The notes beneath the pieces were generated by a model. The model was not told where the DNA came from. It made no database searches and saw nothing but the letters and a program-made list of their open reading frames with translations. Below, piece by piece: positions 8,989 to 16,664 of a DNA stretch of 64,000 bases (position 1 is its first letter; the number at the start of each line of letters is the position of its first letter). This stretch comes from Kaistella sp. SH40-3 (GTDB lineage: Bacteria > Bacteroidota > Bacteroidia > Flavobacteriales > Weeksellaceae), in assembly GCF_030686865.1 (NCBI RefSeq), contig NZ_JAQYUS010000002.1, forward strand, positions 395,591 through 459,590. The letters are read 5' to 3'. The position numbers were made by a program, and so were the translations under genes.

Positions 8989-9564
8989 TTAATCTTCATC
9001 ATCTTCAAAATCATCAGTGTCGTTGAAATCATCTTCATCATTAAAATCATCATCATCTTCATCGTCAAAAGCGGTTGCTTTCAGTTCATCTTCAAAACTA
9101 GGAAAGTCATCATCTAATAACGGCATTACTCCATTTCTCTTCGCTTTTGTTCCTGTTTTACTTGGTGCTTTTAACGGCATTTTACCAAAACGGAAAACAG
9201 TAATCGGATAATTTACGGCAGGTTTTTCATCGATAATTTCTACCAATTCACAGAAAAACTCCCATAAATCCATAAAACCATACTGGAAGTGAATTTTATC
9301 TCCCGGTTTTTGGAACGCTTCATTGATGTATACATCAGACATAATTTCGCCGTCGCCATCATCACTCATATCTTCCAATGGAACGGATTTAATAACCACA
9401 CCATCTTCATCTAAAATATTAAACACAGACAAGTCATCTCCCATTAATGAAAATGCACTTTTGATTCCTAAATGCAAGTTCCAAAGACATTGCTTGTCTT
9501 TAATTTCTACATCTCTGAAAATATCATCCTTGGTGTCTAAAATAATCCGCAGCTTGTAAACCAT
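8989..9564 (-). CDS. pRiA4b ORF-3-like (IS1096 TnpR-like) protein
   Basis: A 191-residue protein. Residues 1-125 match the pRiA4b ORF-3-like fold (MVYKLRIILDTKDDIFRDVE, then HFQYGFMDLWEFFCELVEI). This domain is found in plasmid and insertion-element passenger proteins but is also common as a stand-alone chromosomal gene in Bacteroidota. The last 40 residues are almost entirely Asp/Glu/Phe/Asn. They are encoded by a GAT/GAA-like trinucleotide tract near 8995-9070 that could vary in length. No transposase or inverted repeats flank it, so this copy looks like a resident gene. Function is unknown. It has a well-formed promoter (both -33 and -7 elements) upstream. Confidence 0.8.
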   Translation of the reverse strand: MVYKLRIILDTKDDIFRDVEIKDKQCLWNLHLGIKSAFSLMGDDLSVFNILDEDGVVIKSVPLEDMSDDGDGEIMSDVYINEAFQKPGDKIHFQYGFMDLWEFFCELVEIIDEKPAVNYPITVFRFGKMPLKAPSKTGTKAKRNGVMPLLDDDFPSFEDELKATAFDDEDDDDFNDEDDFNDTDDFEDDED

Positions 9565-9611
9565 TATTACCTTAATTTTTTCGATTAATTATTAGCTTTA
9601 TAATTCGAGTG

Positions 9612-9640
9612 CAAATATAAAGCAATTGAAATTTGACAAA
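9612..9640 (-). promoter_or_regulatory. Bacteroidota-type promoter (-33 TTTG, -7 TATATTTG)
   Basis: On the minus strand, TTTG (9637-9640) is followed after 17 bp by TATATTTG (9612-9619). This is the clearest complete promoter in the window. It lies about 50 bp before the start of the gene ending at 8989. Confidence 0.6.
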
Positions 9641-9692
9641 AAAATTATTACCGACTTTTTATTAAAAAGTTTTGCTTAAATTTTGCCCCGAA

Positions 9693-10724
9693 CTAAATGG
9701 ATTTTTGAAGAAAAAAACTGAATTTAGTTCCTTCCAGATAGGTGCTTTCTACGGTGATATTTTCGTGATGCGCTTCCAATATATGCTTTACAATTGCGAG
9801 GCCTAAACCAGAGCCGCCATCATTTCTATTTCTACTCGATTCAATGCGGTAGAAACGTTCAAAAATACGCGGAAGCATTTCTGGTTTTATTCCCATTCCA
9901 TTGTCCTCCACTTCTACCAAAACTTTTTGATTCTGAATTTTAGTTTTCACAGTAACAGTGGCACTTTCCCGATTAGAATAGTAAATCGCATTTGAAATTA
10001 AATTGAGTAAAACCTGCGATATTTTTTGTTTATCTGCCTGAACAAAAATTTGGGTTGAAGTGGTTTGCAATACAATTTTAGTATTCTTTTTCTGTGCTTC
10101 TAAATCTAAGATATCGATTAGTTCACGAATAAGATGGTTAAGGTCGAAGCGGCTTTTAGTCAAAGTAATCATGCCACTTTCAAACTGATTCATCATGTCT
10201 AAATCATTAACTATATTCAGTAATCGTTCTACAGACTTATCAATTCTTTCTAAGTATTTATCGCGAATTGCCAGGTTTTCTACGCCACCTTCCAATAAAG
10301 TATCCACATAACCCTGAATGGTAAAAAGAGGAGTTTTCATTTCGTGGGAAATATTACCGATGTATTCTTTCCGATAGGTTTCCATTTCTTTCATGGTATC
10401 GATTTCGGTGGTATTCTTCAAGTTCAGATCAGAAAATCTTTGACTTAATTCTTTGAAATTTAAGTCAGTTTCTTCGTCTCTAATTTCTTCCGGTAAAATG
10501 GTTGAAATTTTCTTGATCTGTCTTTTTCCATAATAATTAAAAAGAAAATCAACGACCAGATAATTGATAATCAAAAGTGCCACACTGCTGATGAGCATGG
10601 TCATAAAAAACCGCAGGTCAGAATCAGAAAAGTAATGTTTCACCTCATCGAAAAGATAGATAAGCAAAAGCATAACTGCAGTTAGGAATAAAGAGGCAAG
10701 AAAAGTAAGGCGGTAAAATTTCAT
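9693..10724 (-). CDS. sensor histidine kinase, PhoR-like
   Basis: A 343-residue membrane histidine kinase. Two transmembrane helices (about 7-25 and 43-64) enclose a short periplasmic loop of fewer than 20 residues, and a short linker follows. The HisKA domain has phospho-acceptor His127 in GNISHEMKTPLFTIQGY. The HATPase domain has an N box (LLNLISNAIYYSN), G1 (DNGMGIKP), F (RIFERFYRIE) and G2 (GGSGLGLAIVKH). The minimal periplasmic loop suggests sensing within the membrane or through partner proteins, as in PhoR. It is 26 bp downstream of its cognate response regulator gene. The PhoR-like call rests on architecture and on the TonB/lipoprotein neighbourhood; the actual signal is unproven. Confidence 0.85.
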   Translation of the reverse strand: MKFYRLTFLASLFLTAVMLLLIYLFDEVKHYFSDSDLRFFMTMLISSVALLIINYLVVDFLFNYYGKRQIKKISTILPEEIRDEETDLNFKELSQRFSDLNLKNTTEIDTMKEMETYRKEYIGNISHEMKTPLFTIQGYVDTLLEGGVENLAIRDKYLERIDKSVERLLNIVNDLDMMNQFESGMITLTKSRFDLNHLIRELIDILDLEAQKKNTKIVLQTTSTQIFVQADKQKISQVLLNLISNAIYYSNRESATVTVKTKIQNQKVLVEVEDNGMGIKPEMLPRIFERFYRIESSRNRNDGGSGLGLAIVKHILEAHHENITVESTYLEGTKFSFFLQKSI

Positions 10725-10750
10725 TGATGATTAATGCTTATTTACCAAAG

Positions 10751-11428
10751 TTACACAACTAATTTATAACCGATTCCCTTCAATGTTTGAATCATATTAA
10801 TTCCCAGTTTTTCACGCAATCTACGGATATGCACATCGATGGTTCTTTCTCCAACAACGACATCATTTCCCCATACTTTTTCTAAAATTTCTTCTCGTTT
10901 AAAAACCTTTTCCGTATTGGAAGCCAGAAGATATAAAAGGTCAAATTCTTTTTTAGGCAATAAAAAATGTTGTCCACTTTTGGTGACTTTCACATTGTCT
11001 TTGTCGATAATCAGATCACCAATTTTAAGAACTTTTGCGTCGTTGCTAACTTTTGAAGTTAACTGTAAAAGCGCATTTATTTTTGAAGTAAGCACTTTTG
11101 GTTTAATGATTTTCACCACATAATCGTTTGCTCCGGCTTGAAAACCAGCCAACTGAGAAAACTCTTCGCTTCGGGCAGAAAGAAAAACAATGAGTGTATT
11201 TTGCAATTCTTTGATCTGGCGAAGTTCCTGACACGTTTCGATTCCATCTTTTTCCGGCATCATCACATCTAGGAGAATTAAGTCGGGAATCATTTCTTTC
11301 GCTTTCTGAATTCCTTCATTGCCATTGGTTGCGGTGGTCACCAAATATCCTTCTTTTTCAAGATTATAAGAGAGAATTTCTAGAATATCAACCTCATCGT
11401 CGATCAAAAGAATCTTTTTCTTGTGCAT
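10751..11428 (-). CDS. OmpR/PhoB-family response regulator
   Basis: A 225-residue regulator. The receiver domain (1-120) has the acidic pocket DDE at 10-12 and phospho-acceptor Asp54 in LILLDVMMPEKDG. The DNA-binding domain is a winged helix (about 130-225) with LPKKEFDLLYLLASN and RTIDVHIRRLREKLG. One oddity: the conserved Lys-Pro after the fifth strand reads VVKIIKP here, so the usual cis-proline is isoleucine while the lysine is kept. It is the first gene of a two-gene operon with the kinase. OmpR/PhoB regulators bind direct repeats at 11-bp spacing, and such repeats occur immediately upstream at 11523-11553. Promoter elements are visible at 11448-11475. Confidence 0.93.
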   Translation of the reverse strand: MHKKKILLIDDEVDILEILSYNLEKEGYLVTTATNGNEGIQKAKEMIPDLILLDVMMPEKDGIETCQELRQIKELQNTLIVFLSARSEEFSQLAGFQAGANDYVVKIIKPKVLTSKINALLQLTSKVSNDAKVLKIGDLIIDKDNVKVTKSGQHFLLPKKEFDLLYLLASNTEKVFKREEILEKVWGNDVVVGERTIDVHIRRLREKLGINMIQTLKGIGYKLVV

Positions 11429-11447
11429 TGTTAACTTTTTATTCTTT

Positions 11448-11475
11448 CAAAATTAGTCAAATTAAAGGTTCCAAA
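11448..11475 (-). promoter_or_regulatory. promoter of response regulator-kinase operon
   Basis: On the minus strand, a TTTG-containing -33 region at 11472-11475 is followed after 16 bp by TAATTTTG at 11448-11455, a perfect -7 match. The predicted leader is about 13-15 nt. Confidence 0.5.
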
Positions 11476-11522
11476 ACCCATCAATTTCAGAATTCATAAT
11501 TAATTAATATGACTGCTTTTTT

Positions 11523-11553
11523 GTTAAAGGAATGGTAAAGTAAAGTTAAAACT
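11523..11553 (+). promoter_or_regulatory. triple direct repeat, Pho-box-like
   Basis: GTTAAAG, GGTAAAG and GTTAAAA begin at 11523, 11534 and 11545, giving two successive spacings of exactly 11 bp (7-bp repeats with 4-bp spacers). This is the geometry of a PhoB/OmpR-family operator. It lies in the divergent region between the regulator operon and the TonB receptor operon, 68 bp before the receptor start. Binding by the adjacent regulator is inferred. Confidence 0.55.
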
Positions 11554-11620
11554 GACGCAACATCAAATTAAGCCTTTATTTCTTCCTTTGCCTCGAAAGA
11601 AATCTAATTAAAAAGAAGAA

Positions 11621-14215
11621 ATGAATATCAGAAAACTGAGTATTGCAGTTGTATTGCTAAATTCTGCCACGCCTTTTTTGTATGCACAAAAAACAAAAAT
11701 GGATACCGTGAGTAAAGAGAGAAACATCGAAGAAATTCTCCTTAAAACTTCCTCCAACAGGAAATCAGAAAGCGCTCTCTTGGTGGATCAAAAGAAAGCC
11801 ATTATCCAAAAACAATCAATGGGTTCTGAAGAAATTTCCCGAAAAGGAATTTCAAATATCGAACAGGCTTTGGTAAAAGTGACCGGAATCACCAGCGTTG
11901 AAGGACGAGGTTTATTTGTAAGAGGTTTAGAAGACCGTTATAATACCTTGCTAATTAATGGATTGGGCTCACCATCAAATAATCCTTTTCAGAAAATTAT
12001 TGCGTTGAAACAATTCCCAACTGATGTGGTTGGAAAACTGAATATTTACAAAACTTTTAATTCTAATCTATACGCGGATTTTGCGGGAGCGACTTTCGAT
12101 ATTGAAACTTTGACTTACGAAAAGCCATTTTCTAAAATTGAATTTGGAATAGGAGTGAATACTTTGAGTACGTTTAGAAATGATTTTAAAATTAATCCAA
12201 ACGCGAATTCTATCGAAGGTTATGTGGGTTTGAATTCAAGAGACAAACAATTGCCAAATGAGATTAAAGGCTATCGACCATCGAGTTATAATTTTAATGC
12301 AAATCAGTCCCGAAATTCTTTTGGCGAAGGCTGGAATGTAGATAATATTAAATCTTTACCGAATACGAGTTTGGGTTTTACGACGGCTCAGAAATTTAAA
12401 ATCGGTGAAACTTCAAACTTAGGTTTTCTCTTTTCATTAAATCAAGGAAACCATTATGAATACAAAGATGGCGTAAAAAACCAGTTTCGTTTAAATGGAA
12501 ATTCGATTGATTATAATAACAACCTCAACCGAAAAGAATATACCTATGAAACCGAATCATCTGTACTGTTAGGTTTAGGTTTAAAAAATAAAGGGACCGC
12601 CATTAATTTAAATGGATTTTTTCTTCAAAACTCCGAGAACCTGATTCAGGATTATTTAGGATTTAGAAATGGAGAAACGAATAATCAGCAGTTCATCCGC
12701 GTAAATCAACAGGATATTTCAAGATTTACAGATTTACAGTTAACGGCATCACAGAAAATCAACGACAGACATTTCATAAAAGCAGGCGCAAGTTGGGTAA
12801 ACAATTTCTATCAGCAACCGGACCGAAAAATCATGTACGGACAACCTGGTGAAGGAAACGATATTAATTTATCTTTTGGTGGAAACAATTTACTTCGGCA
12901 ATATTTGGACGTAAATGGTAAAAACTACTTTTCAGCATTTGCGGAATATGCGTTAAACCTTGGAGAGAAAGGTGATAAAAAAGATTATCCGTGGCAATTG
13001 GCGATTGGTTATAATGGCTTCGCAGATATTCGAAATACGTCTTACCGATTTATTTATTCTGTTTTAAATGATCCTTCACAATCACAAGTTACGGTGGACA
13101 GAGATAATCCGCAAGCGATTTTTGATCAGTCGATTTTAAATGGAACTTACCATTATCGCGAAGGTTCAACGTCGGAATATAAAAACAATTTGTATCAGTT
13201 TGTGAATGCGGGTTACCTTAACATTAATTACAAACCCTCGGAATTGTGGGATATTTTAATTGGCGGAAGAGTTGAAAATAACATCAATATTACGCGCTAC
13301 AAACCCATCAGTGTTGGTATTAATGATAATTTTGATAATATCACGAAAAACCAATATTATATTCTCCCATCTTTATCGGTTAAGCGTGCTTTGAATGAAA
13401 AATCAAACATCCGTTTCGCAGCCAGTAAAACCATTACAAGACCGATCCTTATTGAATATATGCCGATCACTTATATCAATCCGGACAACGAAAACATCTT
13501 CGGAAATAAGGATCTGAGCAATAGTGAAAATTATAATATTGATCTGAAATATGAAATGTTCCCAAGCAATAAAGAAATGTTTGCGGTCAACCTTTTTGCA
13601 AAGAAAATTGACAATGCAATTGAACGTTCTTACATCGCTTCCGGAAATTCAAACGGACAAACAATTACCTTTTTCAATGCTAAAACCGCAAATCTGGCTG
13701 GAGTTGAACTGGAAGGGATTTTATCTTTAAGTAGAATCAGTGAATCTTTGTCAAGATGGACTTTAGCAGCAAACACAACATTGATGTATTCTGATGTCGA
13801 AAGAAGCGCCGATCAAAACCAAGAAACCGATGTTGAAGCGAATAGAAAACGTGCGCTGCAAGGCGCAGCGCCCTGGACCGTGAACGCAGACTTGAAATAC
13901 GAGTACAAAAACAGTCAAAATTTAACCAAAACGTACTCCTTAGTATATAATGTTTCCGGTAAGAAGATTTACGGCGTTGGTTTCTCCCTACTCGATAATA
14001 TTTTCGAAATGCCTTTCCATCAACTGGATTTCGTTTACAATAATCAAATCTCTAAAAACTGGAACGTAAAACTGACCATTCAAAATTTATTGAATTCAGA
14101 ATATCAACTGAAACTGGGCGACAACAGTTTGGTTCAGGTTCAGGAAAGTTCGCTGATGATGGAAAATTATAAAAAGGGAACTTCATTTAATATGACCGTT
14201 GGTTACACTTTCTAA
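11621..14215 (+). CDS. TonB-dependent outer-membrane receptor
   Basis: An 864-residue receptor with a Sec signal peptide (ending about residue 22, LYAQK). It has a plug domain with the motif RGLEDRYNTLLINGL and a beta-barrel ending in the aromatic GYTF. There is no N-terminal carboxypeptidase-regulatory-like domain and no SusD partner, so it is not a SusCD glycan system. It is followed 33 bp downstream by a lipoprotein gene in the same direction and is divergent from a PhoB/PhoR-like pair. Between them lies a triple 11-bp direct repeat. Phosphate- or organophosphate-starvation-induced uptake is the leading hypothesis, but the ligand cannot be read from the sequence. Confidence 0.92.
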   Translation: MNIRKLSIAVVLLNSATPFLYAQKTKMDTVSKERNIEEILLKTSSNRKSESALLVDQKKAIIQKQSMGSEEISRKGISNIEQALVKVTGITSVEGRGLFVRGLEDRYNTLLINGLGSPSNNPFQKIIALKQFPTDVVGKLNIYKTFNSNLYADFAGATFDIETLTYEKPFSKIEFGIGVNTLSTFRNDFKINPNANSIEGYVGLNSRDKQLPNEIKGYRPSSYNFNANQSRNSFGEGWNVDNIKSLPNTSLGFTTAQKFKIGETSNLGFLFSLNQGNHYEYKDGVKNQFRLNGNSIDYNNNLNRKEYTYETESSVLLGLGLKNKGTAINLNGFFLQNSENLIQDYLGFRNGETNNQQFIRVNQQDISRFTDLQLTASQKINDRHFIKAGASWVNNFYQQPDRKIMYGQPGEGNDINLSFGGNNLLRQYLDVNGKNYFSAFAEYALNLGEKGDKKDYPWQLAIGYNGFADIRNTSYRFIYSVLNDPSQSQVTVDRDNPQAIFDQSILNGTYHYREGSTSEYKNNLYQFVNAGYLNINYKPSELWDILIGGRVENNINITRYKPISVGINDNFDNITKNQYYILPSLSVKRALNEKSNIRFAASKTITRPILIEYMPITYINPDNENIFGNKDLSNSENYNIDLKYEMFPSNKEMFAVNLFAKKIDNAIERSYIASGNSNGQTITFFNAKTANLAGVELEGILSLSRISESLSRWTLAANTTLMYSDVERSADQNQETDVEANRKRALQGAAPWTVNADLKYEYKNSQNLTKTYSLVYNVSGKKIYGVGFSLLDNIFEMPFHQLDFVYNNQISKNWNVKLTIQNLLNSEYQLKLGDNSLVQVQESSLMMENYKKGTSFNMTVGYTF

Positions 14216-14248
14216 CTCAAATTTAAATCTCATAAAAAATAAAAAGAA

Positions 14249-15472
14249 ATGAAAAAAAACATTTTAACTTTAGTATCGCTGGCCTTGGTTTTATCGGTCA
14301 CCTCTTGTACGGTAGACATTCGTGAAGATAATGACATTCCAACAAACACAGGCGGAAACCAACAAACCACAGGAAATGTAATGGACGGAACCGGAACTTT
14401 ATCTGGTGAAATCTCAAAAGATCTTTTGATTAAAAAAGGAAATTACACGCTGAAAGGAATTGTTAAAGTTGGTTCAGGAGCAACGCTTACGATTGAACCG
14501 GGCGCAACATTTACCGCAACCACAAGCGATGTAAGCGGATTGGTCATTTTAAAAGGTGCAAAAATTAATGCGGTTGGAACTGCTGATTTACCCATCGTTT
14601 TCACCTCTGATAACAAAACGCCGGGAGATTGGGGCGGTGTAACTTTGTATGGTGACGCACCAATTAAAGCCTTAAACGGCGCAACAACTGCACTTTCTGA
14701 AGATGGTAACAATCAATATTACGGTGGCTCTGATGCGAATTCAAACTCCGGAACGATGAAATTCGTAAGAGTGGAATATGGCGGACGTAAAATTGGCGAC
14801 GGAACTTCGGAAACGAACTCGATGACTTTTTATGCAGTTGGTGCCGGAACGACTTTAGAAAACTTAGTCGCGTACAAAGGAACCGATGACGGTTACGAAT
14901 TTTTCGGTGGAACGGTAAGCGCTAAAAATCTGATTTCTTACGGAAATTACGATGATGCTTTTGACTGGCAGGATTCCTGGAGCGGACAAAACAACTCCAA
15001 CTGGTTTGCTTACCAAACGGGAATTGGTAATTTCGGAATGGAAATCGAAGCCTCTTCAAACGCAGATAATATCGCACCAAAAGTGAGCAATATCACTTTG
15101 ATGAGAGCCGCAGGAACTTTACCTGAAGTTTCAGGTTCCGCAGAAGTTTCAGCCATTCAGTTTAAAAAACAGGGAACCGGAATTTTCTCCAATGTCTATA
15201 TCGACGGCTACAAAAATACGGGCGGGAAAAATGCATTTGCAGTATTAATCCAGGATTTAGCCACGGAAACGAGTCAATTGGCAACCGGTAAAATTAAAGT
15301 TGAACCGCTATTTACAACAGCCAACAACGATAATCAATTAAAATTTGGATACGGCTTTACCTCAACAAATCCATTAACCTACACAAATGCTGCAACGGTG
15401 ACCAAAGTTTCTATGGTTGGCGGCGCTTGGGCAACGGTAAACGGCCAAAACTTACTTGCGCCACTTCAATAA
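14249..15472 (+). CDS. beta-helix-like lipoprotein, partner of TonB receptor
   Basis: A 407-residue lipoprotein with lipobox SVTSC; the lipidated Cys is residue 20. A low-complexity Asn/Gly/Thr linker reaches about residue 55. The rest is a Gly/Thr/Asn-rich repetitive domain with right-handed beta-helix character (VKVGSGATLTIEPGATFTA, VILKGAKINAVGTADLPIVF, WGGVTLYGDAPI). It also has charged, aromatic loops such as DDGYEFFGGT and DDAFDWQDSW that could bind a ligand or metal. It follows the TonB receptor gene by 33 bp and ends at a strong terminator, so the pair forms one operon. It is probably a surface or periplasm-facing lipoprotein that helps the receptor. No enzymatic motif is recognised. 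Confidence 0.82.
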   Translation: MKKNILTLVSLALVLSVTSCTVDIREDNDIPTNTGGNQQTTGNVMDGTGTLSGEISKDLLIKKGNYTLKGIVKVGSGATLTIEPGATFTATTSDVSGLVILKGAKINAVGTADLPIVFTSDNKTPGDWGGVTLYGDAPIKALNGATTALSEDGNNQYYGGSDANSNSGTMKFVRVEYGGRKIGDGTSETNSMTFYAVGAGTTLENLVAYKGTDDGYEFFGGTVSAKNLISYGNYDDAFDWQDSWSGQNNSNWFAYQTGIGNFGMEIEASSNADNIAPKVSNITLMRAAGTLPEVSGSAEVSAIQFKKQGTGIFSNVYIDGYKNTGGKNAFAVLIQDLATETSQLATGKIKVEPLFTTANNDNQLKFGYGFTSTNPLTYTNAATVTKVSMVGGAWATVNGQNLLAPLQ

Positions 15473-15497
15473 ATTCTTCATTTTTTCATATCAAATT

Positions 15498-15535
15498 AAA
15501 AGGGCTTTTCAATATTTTGAAAAGCCCTTTTTTTT
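15498..15535. terminator. strong intrinsic terminator
   Basis: A perfect 12-bp stem (AAGGGCTTTTCA with TGAAAAGCCCTT) is followed by eight or more T on the plus strand and by T-rich sequence on the minus strand. It ends the TonB/lipoprotein operon and overlaps the barstar stop codon. Confidence 0.9.
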
Positions 15536-15827
15536 ATTCTGTATCCTCGTCTTCGTATTGCTCCAGATAGTATGCGAAAGAAAAATCTTCAAGTTCCTCA
15601 TCGGCATCTTCTAAAGTCGTGAGCAAATCTTCGAAATCTTCAAGTTGTTCCACGCTCATATTTACAAATTCTATATGTAAAGGAAGTTCTACAAATCCGG
15701 TAATCGAATCGTAAAGCGCATCCAGATTATCGCCAAAAGTTTCGGGCAGTTTCAGTTTTTCTTTTAACTGATCGAAGAAATCTTCCATATCTCCGATTTC
15801 TGTAAAGTCTATATATACAGTGTTCAT
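15534..15827 (-). CDS. barstar-family ribonuclease inhibitor
   Basis: A 97-residue acidic protein matching barstar (about 90 residues). It has the helix-loop FGDNLDALYDSITG, equivalent to the barnase-binding segment of barstar, followed by FVELPLHIEF and a very acidic C-terminus (EQYEDEDTE). Barstar plugs the active site of barnase-type ribonucleases with acidic side chains. The matching ribonuclease gene lies 202 bp upstream on the same strand, so this is a toxin/immunity pair with the inhibitor second. The gap holds a dispersed repeat rather than an obvious promoter, although co-transcription remains possible. Confidence 0.88.
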   Translation of the reverse strand: MNTVYIDFTEIGDMEDFFDQLKEKLKLPETFGDNLDALYDSITGFVELPLHIEFVNMSVEQLEDFEDLLTTLEDADEELEDFSFAYYLEQYEDEDTE

Positions 15828-15897
15828 GTTTTTAGGTTGTGGGTTTTAGGTAGTAGGTTTTGGTTCTAAATTTTATTGATCTAAAGTGAAAATCTTT

Positions 15898-15975
15898 TTT
15901 TAACGCAAAGACGCAAAGTTTTTTCTATTTTCTTCTAAAAAAATTACGATCGCAGAGGCGCTTCGCTTAGCAAAG
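15898..15975. repeat. dispersed intergenic repeat A, copy 1
   Basis: It carries TTAACGCAAAGACGCAAAG, then a T-rich spacer, then a GCAGAGGCG...CTTAGCAAAG half. The same two halves in the same order and orientation occur at 17523-17612. It lies between the barnase and barstar genes. Confidence 0.6.
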
Positions 15976-16029
15976 GAAAATACACCAGCATTTCACTTGG
16001 CTCTTTTTACTTTTTACTTGGTTCTTATC

Positions 16030-16554
16030 TTATTGTTTCTCAAAACTCTTATAATGATTCTTCGTTAACCAAACTTCTCCATTTTTGGTGAAAACGATTC
16101 GGTCGGCATTTCGGTTTCCGCAGTTGTAATTGACGTCGGCTTCGAAATATTTATTTCCGGCTGGTAGTGTTTTTTCCCGATTGCTGAAGTTATCGCCGCC
16201 AATTGCTCTTCCGGGAAGAACATCACAAAGGTTTCCTTTTGAGGCAACCCAACCCTGTTTGCGTGCTTCACCTTTGGTGATATAATAATCCGGAAGTCGG
16301 TGATTGGATTTCACGTAATTAATGACGGTATCTTCGTTCGTGAGTTCATCAATATTTCCGGAGAAATCTGATTCTTTTGAAGTTTTATTTTCTTTAAAGT
16401 TTTCATTATTATTTTCATTAATGGAAACCTCCGAATTGATGACCTCTTTATTTTTCTTTTCGATGCGGTAATTGTTGATCAGATACATCGCCAGAAATGC
16501 CGTGAGCAATCCGATGATGAAAAATAAGAAGAGTTTTATGTTTTGTTTGTTCAT
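16030..16554 (-). CDS. membrane-anchored barnase-family ribonuclease
   Basis: A 174-residue protein starting at an ATG at 16554; a TTG three codons earlier is less likely. Residues 7-29 are a hydrophobic signal anchor. A Glu/Asn/Lys-rich linker spans about 30-70. Residues 75-174 are a barnase domain with LPDYYITKGEARKQGWVAS and IGGDNFSNRE. The catalytic set is complete by alignment with barnase: Glu138 (barnase Glu73), Arg148 (Arg83), Arg152 (Arg87) and His167 (His102). Cys110 and Cys145 could form a disulfide in the periplasm. It probably cleaves RNA outside the cytoplasm or is a delivered toxin. The barstar gene downstream provides immunity. Confidence 0.9.
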   Translation of the reverse strand: MNKQNIKLFLFFIIGLLTAFLAMYLINNYRIEKKNKEVINSEVSINENNNENFKENKTSKESDFSGNIDELTNEDTVINYVKSNHRLPDYYITKGEARKQGWVASKGNLCDVLPGRAIGGDNFSNREKTLPAGNKYFEADVNYNCGNRNADRIVFTKNGEVWLTKNHYKSFEKQ

Positions 16555-16587
16555 ATGATTCAAATGTTACTTCTTGTTTTAGATAGC

Positions 16588-16649
16588 GTTCCTCCGGAAC
16601 GCGACTTTCTTTCTTATTAATTGCTACAGAGATAAAGTTCCTCCGGAAC
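16588..16649. repeat. short palindrome repeat GTTCCTCCGGAAC, two copies
   Basis: The 13-bp imperfect palindrome occurs at 16588-16600 and 16637-16649, in the gap between nadE and the barnase gene. Palindromes of the form GTTCCnnnGGAAC are scattered in many Bacteroidota genomes. This one is placed within the presumed transcript and could form small hairpins. Confidence 0.6.
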
Positions 16650-16664
16650 ACTCTTAATCTCCAA

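Noticed and set aside
8989..9564. Insertion element carrying a TnpR-like passenger gene
   Set aside because: No transposase, terminal inverted repeats or target duplications flank the gene; the family is commonly a resident chromosomal gene.
11690..14215. SusC-type glycan receptor
   Set aside because: The receptor lacks the N-terminal carboxypeptidase-like domain and has no SusD-like partner; the downstream lipoprotein is beta-helix-like.
14443..14712. 89-residue minus-strand ORF inside the lipoprotein gene
   Set aside because: A shadow frame antisense to a well-supported gene with a lipobox and repetitive beta structure.
16555..16563. TTG start for the barnase-family gene
   Set aside because: The ATG three codons later directly precedes the signal anchor and is the more usual start.
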